64,000 nt of DNA from Longimicrobium terrae. GTDB taxonomy: Bacteria; Gemmatimonadota; Gemmatimonadetes; Longimicrobiales; Longimicrobiaceae. The stretch spans positions 124,001-188,000 of the forward strand of contig NZ_JACHIA010000004.1 in NCBI RefSeq assembly GCF_014202995.1. The letters are read 5' to 3'. The notes under the pieces are model-generated. The model saw only the letters and a program-made list of their open reading frames with translations, did not search any database and was not told the DNA's origin. The position numbers were made by a program, and so were the translations under genes. Of this stretch, positions 43,241 to 52,650 are shown piece after piece (position 1 is the stretch's first letter; every line of letters begins with the position of its first letter).

Positions 43241-44170
43241 TCACGTGGGGCATCCGGGGCAATGCGTGCACGCCGGGGCGGGCGGTCGCGCCTCCTCCGG
43301 GCGGGCGCGCAGCTGTTCGATGAAGGCGGTCATGGATCCCGGCCGGGGCTCCGCTCCGCGCGTCCCTTTTCGTTCACGCCGCCAGAGACCCTCGATCCGG
43401 CGCAGTCCCGGGCGGGCGAGCCGTTCCATCTCGATGATCCGGTCCGCGAGGCCGGGGTGGTGGTCCACGAGGTATCGGACATCGTCCGTGGTGCTGCTGG
43501 GGCAGAACCAGCAGGCGGACTTCCGCGGCACCGCCGGCACGCCCGCGCCGGCGGCGATGCGTACAAGCTCCGGGTCGGCCAGGATCTCGGCTTCGCAGCG
43601 CTCCCGGTCCCATCCCCACTCGCGGAGCGGATAGTGGTAGCGGTACCTGCGGTCATCGCTGAGCTGGTGGCCGCGGCGCATGTCCTTGCGTCCCGCGTCG
43701 TATCCGATCCACTTCCAGATGCGTCCCCCCGCGCTCCACGCGCGCACCGCCGGGGCCCACGCTGCTTCGTAGCGCCGCTGCGGCTCGATCTTCCACTTCG
43801 CCGAGCACGCCTTTCTCCCGTACGCGAGGGACGGCAGCACGCGAAGGTGGGTGCAGTTCTCCTCCAGCGTCGTGTAGCGCCCATGGGCCGGGCGGTAGCG
43901 GACCGGAACCAGATCCGGAAATCCCACCGCCGCGAGCCACGGCCGGAGCACGTGCTCGCCGTACGTGAGCGTCTCGGGCAATTCGCCGCCGACGTCGGCG
44001 AAGAGGATGAGGTCCGGGCGGATCCCTCGGCGCCGCATGCCGACCAGCATCGCGGTCGAGTCCACTCCCATCCCATAGGCCACCGAGATCGGCTCCCGCG
44101 TGACCTCGAACGCGTCGAGCTGGGGCGCCAGCGGCCGGGGGTCGCCGTAGCCGCCGGTCGTGGGACGCAC
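43241..44170 (-). CDS. PAPS-reductase/DndC-like PP-loop protein
   Basis: 309 aa; GTG start at 44170, just inside the upstream gene's 3' end. The PP-loop SVAYGMGVDSTAML (29-42) is the ATP-pyrophosphatase motif; LILFADVGGELPET follows. Conserved CTHLRVLPSLAYGRKACSAK and CWFCPSS indicate metal or thiol chemistry, and the C-terminus ends CTHCPGCPT. Similar phage/plasmid proteins are annotated phosphoadenosine phosphosulfate reductase, but sulfate reduction is unlikely here; nucleic-acid modification (as for DndC) is an alternative. Coupled to the 168-aa gene upstream. Confidence 0.8.
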   Translation of the reverse strand: MRPTTGGYGDPRPLAPQLDAFEVTREPISVAYGMGVDSTAMLVGMRRRGIRPDLILFADVGGELPETLTYGEHVLRPWLAAVGFPDLVPVRYRPAHGRYTTLEENCTHLRVLPSLAYGRKACSAKWKIEPQRRYEAAWAPAVRAWSAGGRIWKWIGYDAGRKDMRRGHQLSDDRRYRYHYPLREWGWDRERCEAEILADPELVRIAAGAGVPAVPRKSACWFCPSSTTDDVRYLVDHHPGLADRIIEMERLARPGLRRIEGLWRRERKGTRGAEPRPGSMTAFIEQLRARPEEARPPAPACTHCPGCPT

Positions 44171-44174
44171 CCCG

Positions 44175-44681
44175 TCACCCCGCCGGGGCATCGTCCCCGG
44201 CGCCAGGCAGCAGCGGGGAGGGCGGTGTCTCGGGCGCCGTCGTCCGGTCGATGAGGAGTTCGACCGTCTGGTCGTGGACGCGGTAGAGCACCCGCGGGTC
44301 CATCCACATCTCCGTGCGCCCGTCCGACGGCCGGATGCCGATCCCGAGGCCGGTCGGATGCTCCGCGACCGGGATCTCCCGCTGGTCTTCCAGGAACAGA
44401 GGGCCGGCCCCAAGCTCGTGTACCGATCCCGGAGCCGGCGGCGGGCCCGGCACGAGGTACAGCAAGGAATCGCCGGCGTGTCCGCTGGAGCGGCACTCCA
44501 GGACGCGCACCGCGAGACGAACGCTCTCCCCTTCGAGCGCGTGAAGTGCGTCCGTGTCCAGCATGACGGGGTGGTGAACCCGCTCGAGGAAATCCGAGGG
44601 CGAGAGGAAGATGGTTCCATAGCGCCCGCCAAGGCGCTCGAACACGGACCAGCTCAGGATCCCGCTGCCAACAACGGGCAT
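44175..44681 (-). CDS. Unknown 168-aa protein coupled to PP-loop gene
   Basis: MPVVGSGILSWSVFERLGGR begins; then YGTIFLSPSDFLERVHHPVM, LVPGPPPAPGSVHELGAGPL and RPSDGRTEMWMDPRVLYRVH. Mixed alpha/beta, no recognised family. Its stop lies 4 nt from the GTG start of the PP-loop gene and a terminator with T tract lies just upstream, so the two form a transcription unit. Confidence 0.6.
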   Translation of the reverse strand: MPVVGSGILSWSVFERLGGRYGTIFLSPSDFLERVHHPVMLDTDALHALEGESVRLAVRVLECRSSGHAGDSLLYLVPGPPPAPGSVHELGAGPLFLEDQREIPVAEHPTGLGIGIRPSDGRTEMWMDPRVLYRVHDQTVELLIDRTTAPETPPSPLLPGAGDDAPAG

Positions 44682-44706
44682 GATCGCGTTTTGGGTATGG
44701 GGAACG

Positions 44707-44742
44707 AAAAATCCCCATGCTGCCCGGCGGGCGGCATGGGGA
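44707..44742 (-). terminator. Rho-independent terminator upstream of 168-aa gene
   Basis: Perfect 9-bp outer stem (44712-44720 with 44734-44742) plus a GC-rich inner stem, followed on the minus strand by TTTTT (44707-44711). It ends the transcript of the gene at 44886-45254. Because it sits only 26 nt before the next start codon it could also act as an attenuator. Confidence 0.75.
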
Positions 44743-44885
44743 CGCGCTGGCCACCGGCCGCGCCTCGCGATCGAGGTCACCGGTTGCCCGCTCCCTTCTC
44801 TCGGGGACGGTGGGCGCCGCGCGCCTGGAATCCTTTTGCCCAACATGGCGGTGTAGCGGGACGCGCGAGGCCAAGCCGCCTGGGC

Positions 44886-45254
44886 TCAGAGCCCCGTTGC
44901 GCCGGTGAGGTCCGCGGCGAGGAGCTCCAACGCCGTGCGGCCGAGGCCGTCGGGATCAGCCCGGTAGGCGGCCGCCAGTTCGGGCACCCTGGCGTCGGCC
45001 GCCGCCGCGGTCCGCTCAAGCGTCTGCCGCGAGGCACGGTCCAGGCTCCGTACCATCCGCTGGATGCCCGCGGAGAACCCGCGGAACTCGAACTCGCCCG
45101 TGATCGTCAGGGCGTGGACGCCGACGTGCAGCCCCCGGGATGCGGGCGTGGTGCCCTTCGAGTACCAGATCTCCACTTCGATCACGTCGCCTTCCGTACC
45201 ATCCCGATAGCGGAAGCGGTTCGGATTGCCGGGGGAGGGCTGCAGGTGGTCCAT
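44886..45254 (-). CDS. Unknown 122-aa protein
   Basis: MDHLQPSPGNPNRFRYRDGT, then EGDVIEVEIWYSKGTTPASR, GLHVGVHALTITGEFEFRGF and a helical tail. Beta-rich first half. No known family. It lies between the helicase gene and a terminator on the same strand. Confidence 0.55.
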   Translation of the reverse strand: MDHLQPSPGNPNRFRYRDGTEGDVIEVEIWYSKGTTPASRGLHVGVHALTITGEFEFRGFSAGIQRMVRSLDRASRQTLERTAAAADARVPELAAAYRADPDGLGRTALELLAADLTGATGL

Positions 45255-45382
45255 GGCTTCTCCGGTGTAGGGCCGGCACGCGTTCGGGATCCGTGAAATC
45301 CGGAGGTGTGCAGGCCGGAGATGAAGAGCGGCGCAGCGCCTGAAGGCGCCGCGCCGGTGATCCTTGTTCTTGCTCCCCGAGG

Positions 45383-48300
45383 TCAGGCGGCCGCCTCGAG
45401 CGCGGGCTCGCCGTCCACGGCCGGGTAGATCTCCAGGAACCCCTCCAGGTGCTCGTGGCTGGCGAGGTAGAGGAAGTTGCCGAGCGGCTCGTACCGCACG
45501 GCGCCGTAGAGCCCCGGCCGCATCAGCGCGTCCCGGTCGCGGCTGATCTTCGCCCCCCGGATCTCGATCCGTCCGTCCCGGCGCAGGTGGAGGGTCCACT
45601 GAAGACGTCCGGGTGAGCGGACATCGATCTTTTCGCCGACGCGAAGGTCTTCCAGCACCGCGCGGGGAGACGTGTCGCGGCGCTCGTGGACCCCGAAGGC
45701 CCAGCGCACCCGGTGCGCTTCGCTCGCCGACAGGTCGAGCCCGCTGACCAGGCGCCCGTCCTCGGCCGTGAACTGGAGGTATCTGCGGGTCCGCGGACCC
45801 CCATCCGTGTCCGGCCCCCGGGCGCCCTGGATCCTCACCATGTGCTCGGTGACGAAGCCGCGCGCGATCGCGCGCACCTCCCCGTCCTCGTTCTCGACGT
45901 CCACCAGGACGATGGGCGGGCTCGCGGGGAGCGCCCGCTCCCGGAGAACGGTCCCCCGCACGCGCCCCGTGCGGCGTGCCGCCAGCGCGTCGATCGTGTC
46001 GGCGGTCAGCAGCTTCTCCCGCTCCTCCTCCCAGAGCGCCAGCGTCCGGTTGGCCACCGCGAGCGGAAACATGAGCAGGTCGAGCAGGAAGTGGCGCATC
46101 TGCGTGCCCTCATCCGGCCGCCGCTTCGGCGTCCAGATCCATGCGCCGTCACTGGTCTTCTGCCGCTCGAGGAACTGGCTGCCGGTGAAGTACCGGCGGG
46201 CTTCGTCGTCCATCCGCTCGACGGCGTTCTTCATCGCCTCCAGCGCGATCCCGCCCGACATGTCGAACTGGTCCAGCGCATCCGTGCCGGTGGATTCCGC
46301 GCTGCCCTTGCAGGTCGCGCCGAGCGACGCCATCCGGGCCGCGATCGTCGCCGCGAACTTCCGCTCCCCCGCGGCCACCGAGGCGGCGAGCACGATCTCG
46401 GGCGAGGTGAACTGGCCCGTCCGGTCGACGCGCCCCAGCTCCTGCTTGAACAGGTCGGCGGACCACTCGTAGTCCGCCACCAGCATGGTCCTCGGCCGCC
46501 GGTTCACGTCGTGCAGGCTGAGTCCCACCTTCCCGGCGCGGCTGATCAGGGCGACGTCGCGCCCGCCCGCCTGGAACTCGCCCATGCGGAGCGCGCGGAG
46601 GCGCGCCGGGATGCGGCCGGTGATCGCGGCGACCCGCGACGCGCCGAAATGCTGCTCGATGACGTGGACCGGATCACGGAGCGGGGGAAGCGCGCGGGCG
46701 CGCAGCCGGAGCTCCTCCCGCGCCAGGAGCGCCTCGGGAATGTCTCCGAGATCCACGTACGAGGTCTCCCCGTCGTCTCCCTGCTTCCGGATCTCCCGGA
46801 TGTTGATGCGGTTGATTGCCGACTCCAGCCGGCGGTTGACGGCGTGGTCCTGGGCGTCGCGGCCGAGCGCCGCCGTGCCCTCGTCGTCGCCGGCGACGGA
46901 GTGGATGCTGATCACCACCTGGCGCCCCGCGGCGATCGCCCGGTCCGCGCGGGCCAGCACGGAATCCAGGCGAAGGTCGAACAGGAGCTGCTTCAGATAC
47001 CCCTGGATCATCGCCCGGTCGAGTCCGGCGGTCTTCACCCGCGCGTTCATCGCCCCGAACTGGCGTGCGGCCAGGGACAGGTCCCGGCAGACCGCGGCGG
47101 CCCGGTCGTAGCGCTCCATCGCGCCCGGGATCTCCGGGAGGTCGATCCACTCCACCTCGAACGAGACGCCGCCGCGCCACAGGTCGCGTGACAGGTAGTG
47201 GCCCGAGCCCTTGAGCTCCCGCATCACCTGCTCCGCTTCCGCGGGCGTCGTCCGGATGGTGAATGCATCGTTTCGGCGCACCATGAAGCGGCGCTTCCCC
47301 GAAGCCGCCGCCTGGTCCGCGTCGACGCCGGCCGCGTCGCCGAGCGCCGCCGCTTCGGCCACGTGCGCGGTCACCGCCTCTTCCGCGGCCCCCGGATTTT
47401 CGTCTTGGTCCGCCGTGCTCTTGCCCGTCTTGCGCGCGATCCACGAATCGAAGGCGCCGATCCGCCAGAGACGCAGCCCGTACAGGTACGAGAGCTGGTC
47501 CAGGGTCACGGCGGGCGTCGCGGTGAAGTACGCGAGCTTGGAGGTGCAGGGGAGCATGGCCTCGTGGAGCGCCGTCCACGCCATGCCGCGCTTGCTGTCG
47601 GCGATGTTGGCGAATTCGTGCGCCTCGTCCGCGAGCCAGACGGTGGGACGGACCGCGGCGATCGCGGGCTGGAAGTCCGCCAGGTTGTACGCGTGGGCGA
47701 GGTAGACCGCCGGCCCGTCGGGGAGGGGAAGCACCCCGCCCTCGCCCTTCGCTTCCCGGTACGCGCCGACCTCGATGAACTGCGCGGGGAAGGGGCCATG
47801 CTGGTGGCCGGAGGCGACGCGGCGGAACTCATGCTCCAGGTCGCGGACGTTGTTCTCGTTCTTCGTCGTCACGACGATCCGGCGTTCCCCCTGCTCGAGC
47901 GCCTCCAGGACGAGAAGCGCGATCTCCCTGCTCTTTCCGACGCCCACGTCGTCGGCGCACAGGCACCCGTGTCCCGCGTCCCACCCGTCCAGGATGCGGA
48001 GCGCCAGCTCGGCCTGCTCGTCGCTCGCGCCGCCGAAGAGGCCGCTCCGGCCCCACGCATCATCGGCGAGCGGGCTTTCGAATCGCTGGCGGACGAGCGG
48101 GGGCGGCGGCATCCCGGCCATGCTGCGCGTTTCCACCACCAGGCGCGGATGCGGTGCGCGGCGTTCGGTGATCGACAGGCTGAACGGCGTGAACACCGGG
48201 CTCGTCGCCGCCTCGCCGCGTTCGGCTGCATCCCGCTCCCAGTCCGTTTCGGCGCGCGGCAGGGGCTCGGAACTGGAGAAGTCCAGATTGAGCGTCGGGT

Positions 48301-48410
48301 ACGCGGACGCGGAAGGGAGACCTTCGGCGATCTCCACCGGGGAATCGGCGGGGTCCGCCACCGGCGCCGGGTCGGCCTCCGCTTCGGGACCGCCAGGGGC
48401 ACCACGGCAC
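45383..48410 (-). CDS. Strawberry-notch-type helicase part (C-terminal portion)
   Basis: SF2 helicase. Walker A CADDVGVGKS, motif II WLADEAHEF (DEAH), motif III YFTATPAV, motif V/VI LGRVDRTGQF. The insert between lobes and the long C-terminal beta domain (LREL..., HLRRDGRIEIRGAKISRD) match phage/plasmid SNO-like proteins, which are usually fused to an N-terminal adenine methyltransferase. Here the methylase frame lies one frame apart and composition switches near 48405. If not fused, translation could begin at ATG 48121 (MAGMPPPPLV). Likely acts on element DNA during replication, modification or defence evasion. Confidence 0.85.
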
Positions 48411-49683
48411 CAAGCGCGTCGACCGCCGGGGAAGACGACCCGGTGGCGCCATGGTCGGAAAGCGGAGGTTCCGCATCGGAGGGGCAGGGTGCGGCATCCG
48501 GCACTCCTCCACTCCGTGCCGTGTCCTCCAGCACCGCCGGCTCTCCGGCCAGCTCCACGCCTTCCGGCGCGGCTGCGGCGGGCGGGTCCGTGGCGACCGC
48601 CACCGGCGCCGGGAGCGTCCGTGGCGCCTGAGCCGCCGCGGCCGACCCGCGAAGCGCGGCCGCCGTCTCCAGCACCACCCGGGTCCACGTTTCCCAGGAG
48701 GGGCTCCGGACCACTTCCCGGGCGGGTGCTTCGGACCCCTGACCCTGCCGCGCGACCATCACCAGCGCATCCCGGAACGCGCCGCGGCTGCGGTAGGACC
48801 CCTCCGGGCACTCGAGGTACAGGAGCGGGGTGTGGCGCTCGGCGATCCAGCGGCGGAAGTCCGCGCCCGCGTCGGAGAGCGTGCTGGCGGGGAGCAGTGC
48901 CACCAGCAGCCCATGCGGGCGGAGACTCCTGAGATGCGCGGCGGCGAATCGCTGGCCGATGTTGGTGGCGGCGAATTCCGTGGCCCCGCGTCCGGCGCGG
49001 CCGCGGCTCATGGCGCCGAACGGCGGGTTCGAAAGCACGGCGTCGAAGCGCGCCGGATCCAGCGGCAGGCGCAGGGCGTCCCGGCCGCTCGGGCGGAGGC
49101 CGAGCCAGCCGAGCACCTCGCGGCGCCGCGGGTCGGTCTCGTTCACCTGCAGGTGTATCCCGGCGGCGCCCAGAATCGGCCGCGCGAGGCTTCCCGTCCC
49201 GGCGCACGGCTCCAGCACCATGCGGATGCCATGGGCGGCGGCCACGATGGCCGCGACGCCCTCCGCGATGGGCAGCGGCGTGGAGAACTGCGCCTGCTCC
49301 CGCGCGGACTCCGTCAGTGCCCGGCCGTGGAACCACTCGCACTCGCGTTCGCGCAGCGCGGCGATCCGGTCCGGGGCGGCCAGGTGGGCCAGCTCGGCGG
49401 CCAGATGCCGGTGCGCCGCGCCTTCCAGCGCGTCGTATACGTCGTCCAGCGTCCAGCTGCCCTCGGGCTCGTAGGGGGATCCGAGTACGTGCTCGCCCCA
49501 GCTGGCGGACTCCGCGGCGGTCCGGAACGGTGCCCGGCCCGAGGCCAGGGCTTCCGCCGCGGCATCCAGCAGGCGTCGGATGGGCGGCGGCCCGAGACTT
49601 TCCCCGGGGTGCGCCGGCAGGGTGGGTGGACGCGAAATCGCGCCCTGCCGAACGGCGGAGGGCGCGAAGATCTCGAATTGCAT
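48395..49683 (-). CDS. Adenine methyltransferase part of methylase/helicase
   Basis: About 430 aa from ATG 49683 (MQFEIFAPSAVRQG). SAM motif I VLEPCAGTGSLARPI, motif IV LSNPPFGAMS and FSTPLPIAEGVAAIV in the N-terminal region are characteristic of N6-adenine (or N4-cytosine) methylases of the large helicase-fused type. The frame stays sensible to about VDALGAVVP and then becomes Arg/Pro/Ser-rich shadow of the helicase frame, so a -1 shift around 48390-48420 joins it to the helicase. A CCCC run lies there. Mutation, sequencing error or programmed slippage are all possible. Confidence 0.8.
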
Positions 49684-50262
49684 GGCGGATCGGGGGCGGA
49701 ATGGGCGGCTCGGGGCACGCCCGCGGTACGGCGCGGGAACGCTCGGCCGGTGGCAAAGTCGGCCCCTCCGTTCTCCCGCATCGCGCCGCTCCCGGCGCGC
49801 GAATCCGCCCTCGGCGGGGAGGGGGGAAGGTGCTGAATGGGAAACACGGGTCCGCGACGTCGCGGACCCGTGTTTCACGATTGGACTTCACCGGATCTTC
49901 GTGGACCGCCCGGCGGTCCGTCCACTCCCGTGAGAGGCTGCAGGCCGGACGGGTTCCAAGTCTCTGGAGCCGGGGCGGAGCCAGTCAGGATTCGAGCCCC
50001 CGCCTTCCGCTGCGCCCGTGGGTGCCCGTGAGCACCCGCCCCCCAACCCTGAGGAGCTCTGGGGGGAAATGCGCAGGCACAGCCGTCAGCATGAAGGGGT
50101 GTCGCGCTCACAGGTGCGACAACACTCCTGTTCCCCATAGATCCCGCGCCCGTCGGCCTGCGGTCCTGACCAGCACTCGCCCAGCGGCGACACCGGTGCG
50201 TGTGGCGAGAGGACAGAACCGCGGGTCGCCACCCCGTCGCACAACGCAGGACCGGACTCGTG
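49684..50262. other. Gap with a perfect palindrome
   Basis: No gene is supported. It should contain the promoter of the methylase/helicase gene and the 3' tail of the minus-strand gene ending at 50263. The only structured element is the palindrome at 49841-49876. Confidence 0.4.
49841..49876. repeat. Perfect 36-bp palindrome
   Basis: Positions 49841-49858 and 49859-49876 are exact reverse complements without a spacer. It lies between the methylase/helicase gene and the gene ending at 50263, both on the minus strand, so a terminator is possible. Perfect loop-free symmetry over 36 bp would also suit a resolution or protein-binding site. Confidence 0.8.
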
Positions 50263-50919
50263 CTACTGCCCGGGGCAGGGCCGTACCCGCAGGGGCTCCA
50301 AGGCATCCTGGGCGGAGACACCCGCGGGGTAGACGACCAGACCGGCTTCGGGGCTCTGCAACGGCGGAGACCTGCCATCCGTTTGCATGCTGAAGATCAC
50401 CCCTCCGCCGGACCCGTTCTCCCAGACGTACACTCGGTACGTGGGCGCTTCCTCGCGGCCAGAGGCACATCGGGGTTCCGGGCGCGCGCCGAACAGCGAT
50501 TCGACGGCCGCCGTGACCTGGAAGGGTGGCTCCGAACGCTCCTTGGGAAGATCCACGGAAAAGGCGAATCGGTCCGCCACGAGCGAGTCCGTCGGTCCGC
50601 CGTCCCGCGCGCGTGGTGCCCAGACGTTTACCTCCGAGATGCCGTCTCCAGGGTTCGCGACTGTTTTGACGGCGAAGCCAAGCGACTGCCTGTCCAGCGT
50701 CACGAGCTCTTCTCCGGCGCCCAACCAGTCGATGGGCTTGCCGAAGCGCGATCCAGGGGAGTACCGGTCCAGTACCGCACTGGTGAACGCCGTGTTGGGG
50801 TTGCGCGGATCACGAACCCACATCCTGAACACGCAGGCGGCTCCGATTCCCACGACGACCACCGCGAGAACCATGGCGATGATCCGCACCGTCCCTGAAC
50901 GGGTTCTTCCGTTGTTCAT
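50263..50919 (-). CDS. Membrane-anchored relative of RHS-adjacent lipoprotein
   Basis: 218 aa from ATG 50919. Basic N-terminus, one transmembrane helix (VRIIAMVLAVVVVGIGAACV), then an exported domain beginning NTAFTSAVLDRYSPGSRFGK ... PIDWL. This parallels the protein at 17293-17874 (VLDLYSPQFRFGEPMDAL), with similar order of the SEV..V.AP, F..DLPKE and EPRC segments. It is the third minus-strand gene after the Gly-tract lipoprotein and the two-helix membrane protein, but a terminator precedes it. Function unknown; possible envelope immunity or sensor protein. Confidence 0.7.
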   Translation of the reverse strand: MNNGRTRSGTVRIIAMVLAVVVVGIGAACVFRMWVRDPRNPNTAFTSAVLDRYSPGSRFGKPIDWLGAGEELVTLDRQSLGFAVKTVANPGDGISEVNVWAPRARDGGPTDSLVADRFAFSVDLPKERSEPPFQVTAAVESLFGARPEPRCASGREEAPTYRVYVWENGSGGGVIFSMQTDGRSPPLQSPEAGLVVYPAGVSAQDALEPLRVRPCPGQ

Positions 50920-50965
50920 CTCCAGCTTCCACTCGACGTGCTTTGCTCTACGCCCCGGCGGCAGC

Positions 50966-51000
50966 AAAAGCCCTCCCTCTCGCGATCGGAAGGAGGGCTT
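50966..51000 (-). terminator. Rho-independent terminator (minus strand)
   Basis: 9-bp stem (50968-50976 with 50992-51000) followed on the minus strand by TTTT. It lies 22 nt after the stop of the two-helix membrane protein gene at 51023. The stem core is the same as in the hairpin at 18527-18567. Confidence 0.8.
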
Positions 51001-51022
51001 CTGCGGTCCAGCATCCACGTCC

Positions 51023-51307
51023 TCAGATCGCGAGGATGAGGAAGATCACGGCGATAATACTCCATCCCATCGCACGCATGACCAACGGCTGCTCACTTGG
51101 TACGCGAATGCCGCTCGCCCAGGCGCGCCAGGTAACCCGGACGACCATGAGCATGTAGGCGAGCAGTAGCGCGAAAACCAAGGCGTACGCTACGCGCCCA
51201 TGCGCGATCTGATCTACCACGAAGTAGAGCGCAGCCACGCCGGCCCCCACCGCGAGGGTCAGTGCCGCACCATGGATCGTTTTCTCCTGTACCATCGTTC
51301 TCCTCAT
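51023..51307 (-). CDS. Two-helix membrane protein, intact copy
   Basis: 94 aa from ATG 51307, which overlaps the stop of the lipoprotein gene (ATGA). Helices at ALTLAVGAGVAALYFVVDQI and VAYALVFALLLAYMLMVV, plus a third hydrophobic end AMGWSIIAVIFLILAI. A truncated copy lies at 18586-18850. Coupling to a large exported lipoprotein suggests a dedicated partner or immunity role; family unknown. Confidence 0.75.
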   Translation of the reverse strand: MRRTMVQEKTIHGAALTLAVGAGVAALYFVVDQIAHGRVAYALVFALLLAYMLMVVRVTWRAWASGIRVPSEQPLVMRAMGWSIIAVIFLILAI

Positions 51308-52047
51308 ACCGTGGGAGCCACCGCGAGCGGCGCACACGCCGCGACCGCCAAGCTCAGCTTGCCGGCGAGATAGACACTCGAGGCCGAGAGCGCGATGTAA
51401 GCCGTCGTTTCAGACTCCTGCGCGTCCTCATACAGGGACTTCAGGAGCGCGGCCAAGGTCGGATCGTAGGTGGAGCTTTGACCGTAGTCGCGGACATAGC
51501 TCGCCCAGCGATCGTACGCAGCACGCGTGTCCTGTCGCATCGAGTACACCTCGTACGACGACCAGCCTGCTCCGACCAGCGCGGCGATCCCGTCAGGGCC
51601 CAAGCTGGCGGCGACACAGATTGCGAACGCGGCGGGCCCATCGTCCATGGTGTCGCCGTCCCCGTCGCCGTCGCCGGGCAGACCGCCTCCTGCCCCTCCC
51701 CCGCCACCTCCGCCGCCCCCGCCACCCCCGCCTCCGCCTCCGCCGCTACTCGGGTTGCACGCGTAGGGATCGTAGTCGCACGGATTGATGATGTCTATGT
51801 CAGTGGGGGAGGAAACTGGCTCCCCCAGCGGGCCGAGCACGCACGTGCCGCCGCTTATGACGCAGCCGACGTTCGGATCGGGGTCCAGATTGCTCGTCGC
51901 CGTTCCCGGCAGCCCGCTCTGCGGGGCGTCGGCCAGTTCATAGGCCGGATGCAGGTCCGGCATTGTGGCAGTGTCCGAGCAGGCAGCCAGCAGCATGGCC
52001 GCTACGCCAGCGTAGATTGTGTGCAGCCAACGCACGCGTTTGATCAT
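51304..52047 (-). CDS. Glycine-tract lipoprotein, intact copy
   Basis: 247 aa; GGAGG six bases before ATG 52047. Lipobox LAAC, signal RWLHTIYAGVAAMLLA. Then a variable region, GGTCVLGPLGEPVSS, DIDIINPCDYDPYACN, a tract of about 20 Gly, and DGDGDGDTMDDGPAAFAICV. The C-terminal about 110 residues are helical with hydrophobic stretches (ALVGAGWSSYEVYSM; LAGKLSLAVAACAPLA). The polyglycine looks like a linker between a lipid anchor and a possible membrane-active tail. A deletion derivative is at 19855-20409. Coupled to the membrane protein downstream. Confidence 0.75.
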   Translation of the reverse strand: MIKRVRWLHTIYAGVAAMLLAACSDTATMPDLHPAYELADAPQSGLPGTATSNLDPDPNVGCVISGGTCVLGPLGEPVSSPTDIDIINPCDYDPYACNPSSGGGGGGGGGGGGGGGGGAGGGLPGDGDGDGDTMDDGPAAFAICVAASLGPDGIAALVGAGWSSYEVYSMRQDTRAAYDRWASYVRDYGQSSTYDPTLAALLKSLYEDAQESETTAYIALSASSVYLAGKLSLAVAACAPLAVAPTV

Positions 52048-52650
52048 CCGGCCTCCATGGAAGAGTAGCGAAAAACGTTTCAGCCGGAAAGGGGCGCCTT
52101 TCACGGCGCGCTCAGGCTACTCCGCGTGAGGAGGATGCGCCAGTATGCGCCAAAACACGGCCAGCGCGGAGACATTATCCGCTCATTCAACCTATGGGAC
52201 GCAGGTGCTTCGGTAGGAGCCACTGCGCTCCGACGACCGGAGACGGCTCTACTGGATCTCTGGACCCGCACCGTCGGAGGAGCTCCTTCAGTGGGAATGC
52301 GGAAGCGGGGCACCGTCCACCAGATCAGCGGAAAGCTTGGTCGATGCGCTGAGCATGGGGAACTTCGCGTTGCTCGGGGTAGGGGAATTCCAGAGGATCT
52401 CGCCCGACAACCTGAATTGAGCCAAGTCCGGGGTGCAGCAAACGCGAGCACCCATCGGCTCCGGCTGATGCTGGTCGGGAGTCCGGGGTAGCATCGACCC
52501 CGCTTGGAGAGGTTGGACGTACGCTTCGCATCGGCAGGGACGGGCCGAATGCCTGGAACTGGGTTGGTTCGAGGGAAAACGCTCGGAAGCGGCGGTGCTT
52601 GATGGCCCGACGTACTTCGGCGTGAAATACGTTGTTGCGGGTTCCCACTT
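52048..52650. other. Gap upstream of the lipoprotein operon
   Basis: No supported gene. The first about 60 nt (52048-52110) are shared with the region just upstream of 19855, showing that the promoter-proximal DNA was duplicated together with the lipoprotein gene. The rest shows no clear coding pattern. Confidence 0.45.

Noticed and set aside
45383-49891. A single 1502-codon helicase frame extending through the methylase region
   Set aside because: Beyond about 48405 this frame is Arg/Gly-rich nonsense; the methylase motifs lie in another frame. Better explained by a frame change.
51700-51760. Long GGN run read as a CRISPR or tandem repeat array
   Set aside because: It encodes the polyglycine tract of the lipoprotein (also at 19980-20050); no spaced repeats are present. 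No CRISPR array was seen in the window.
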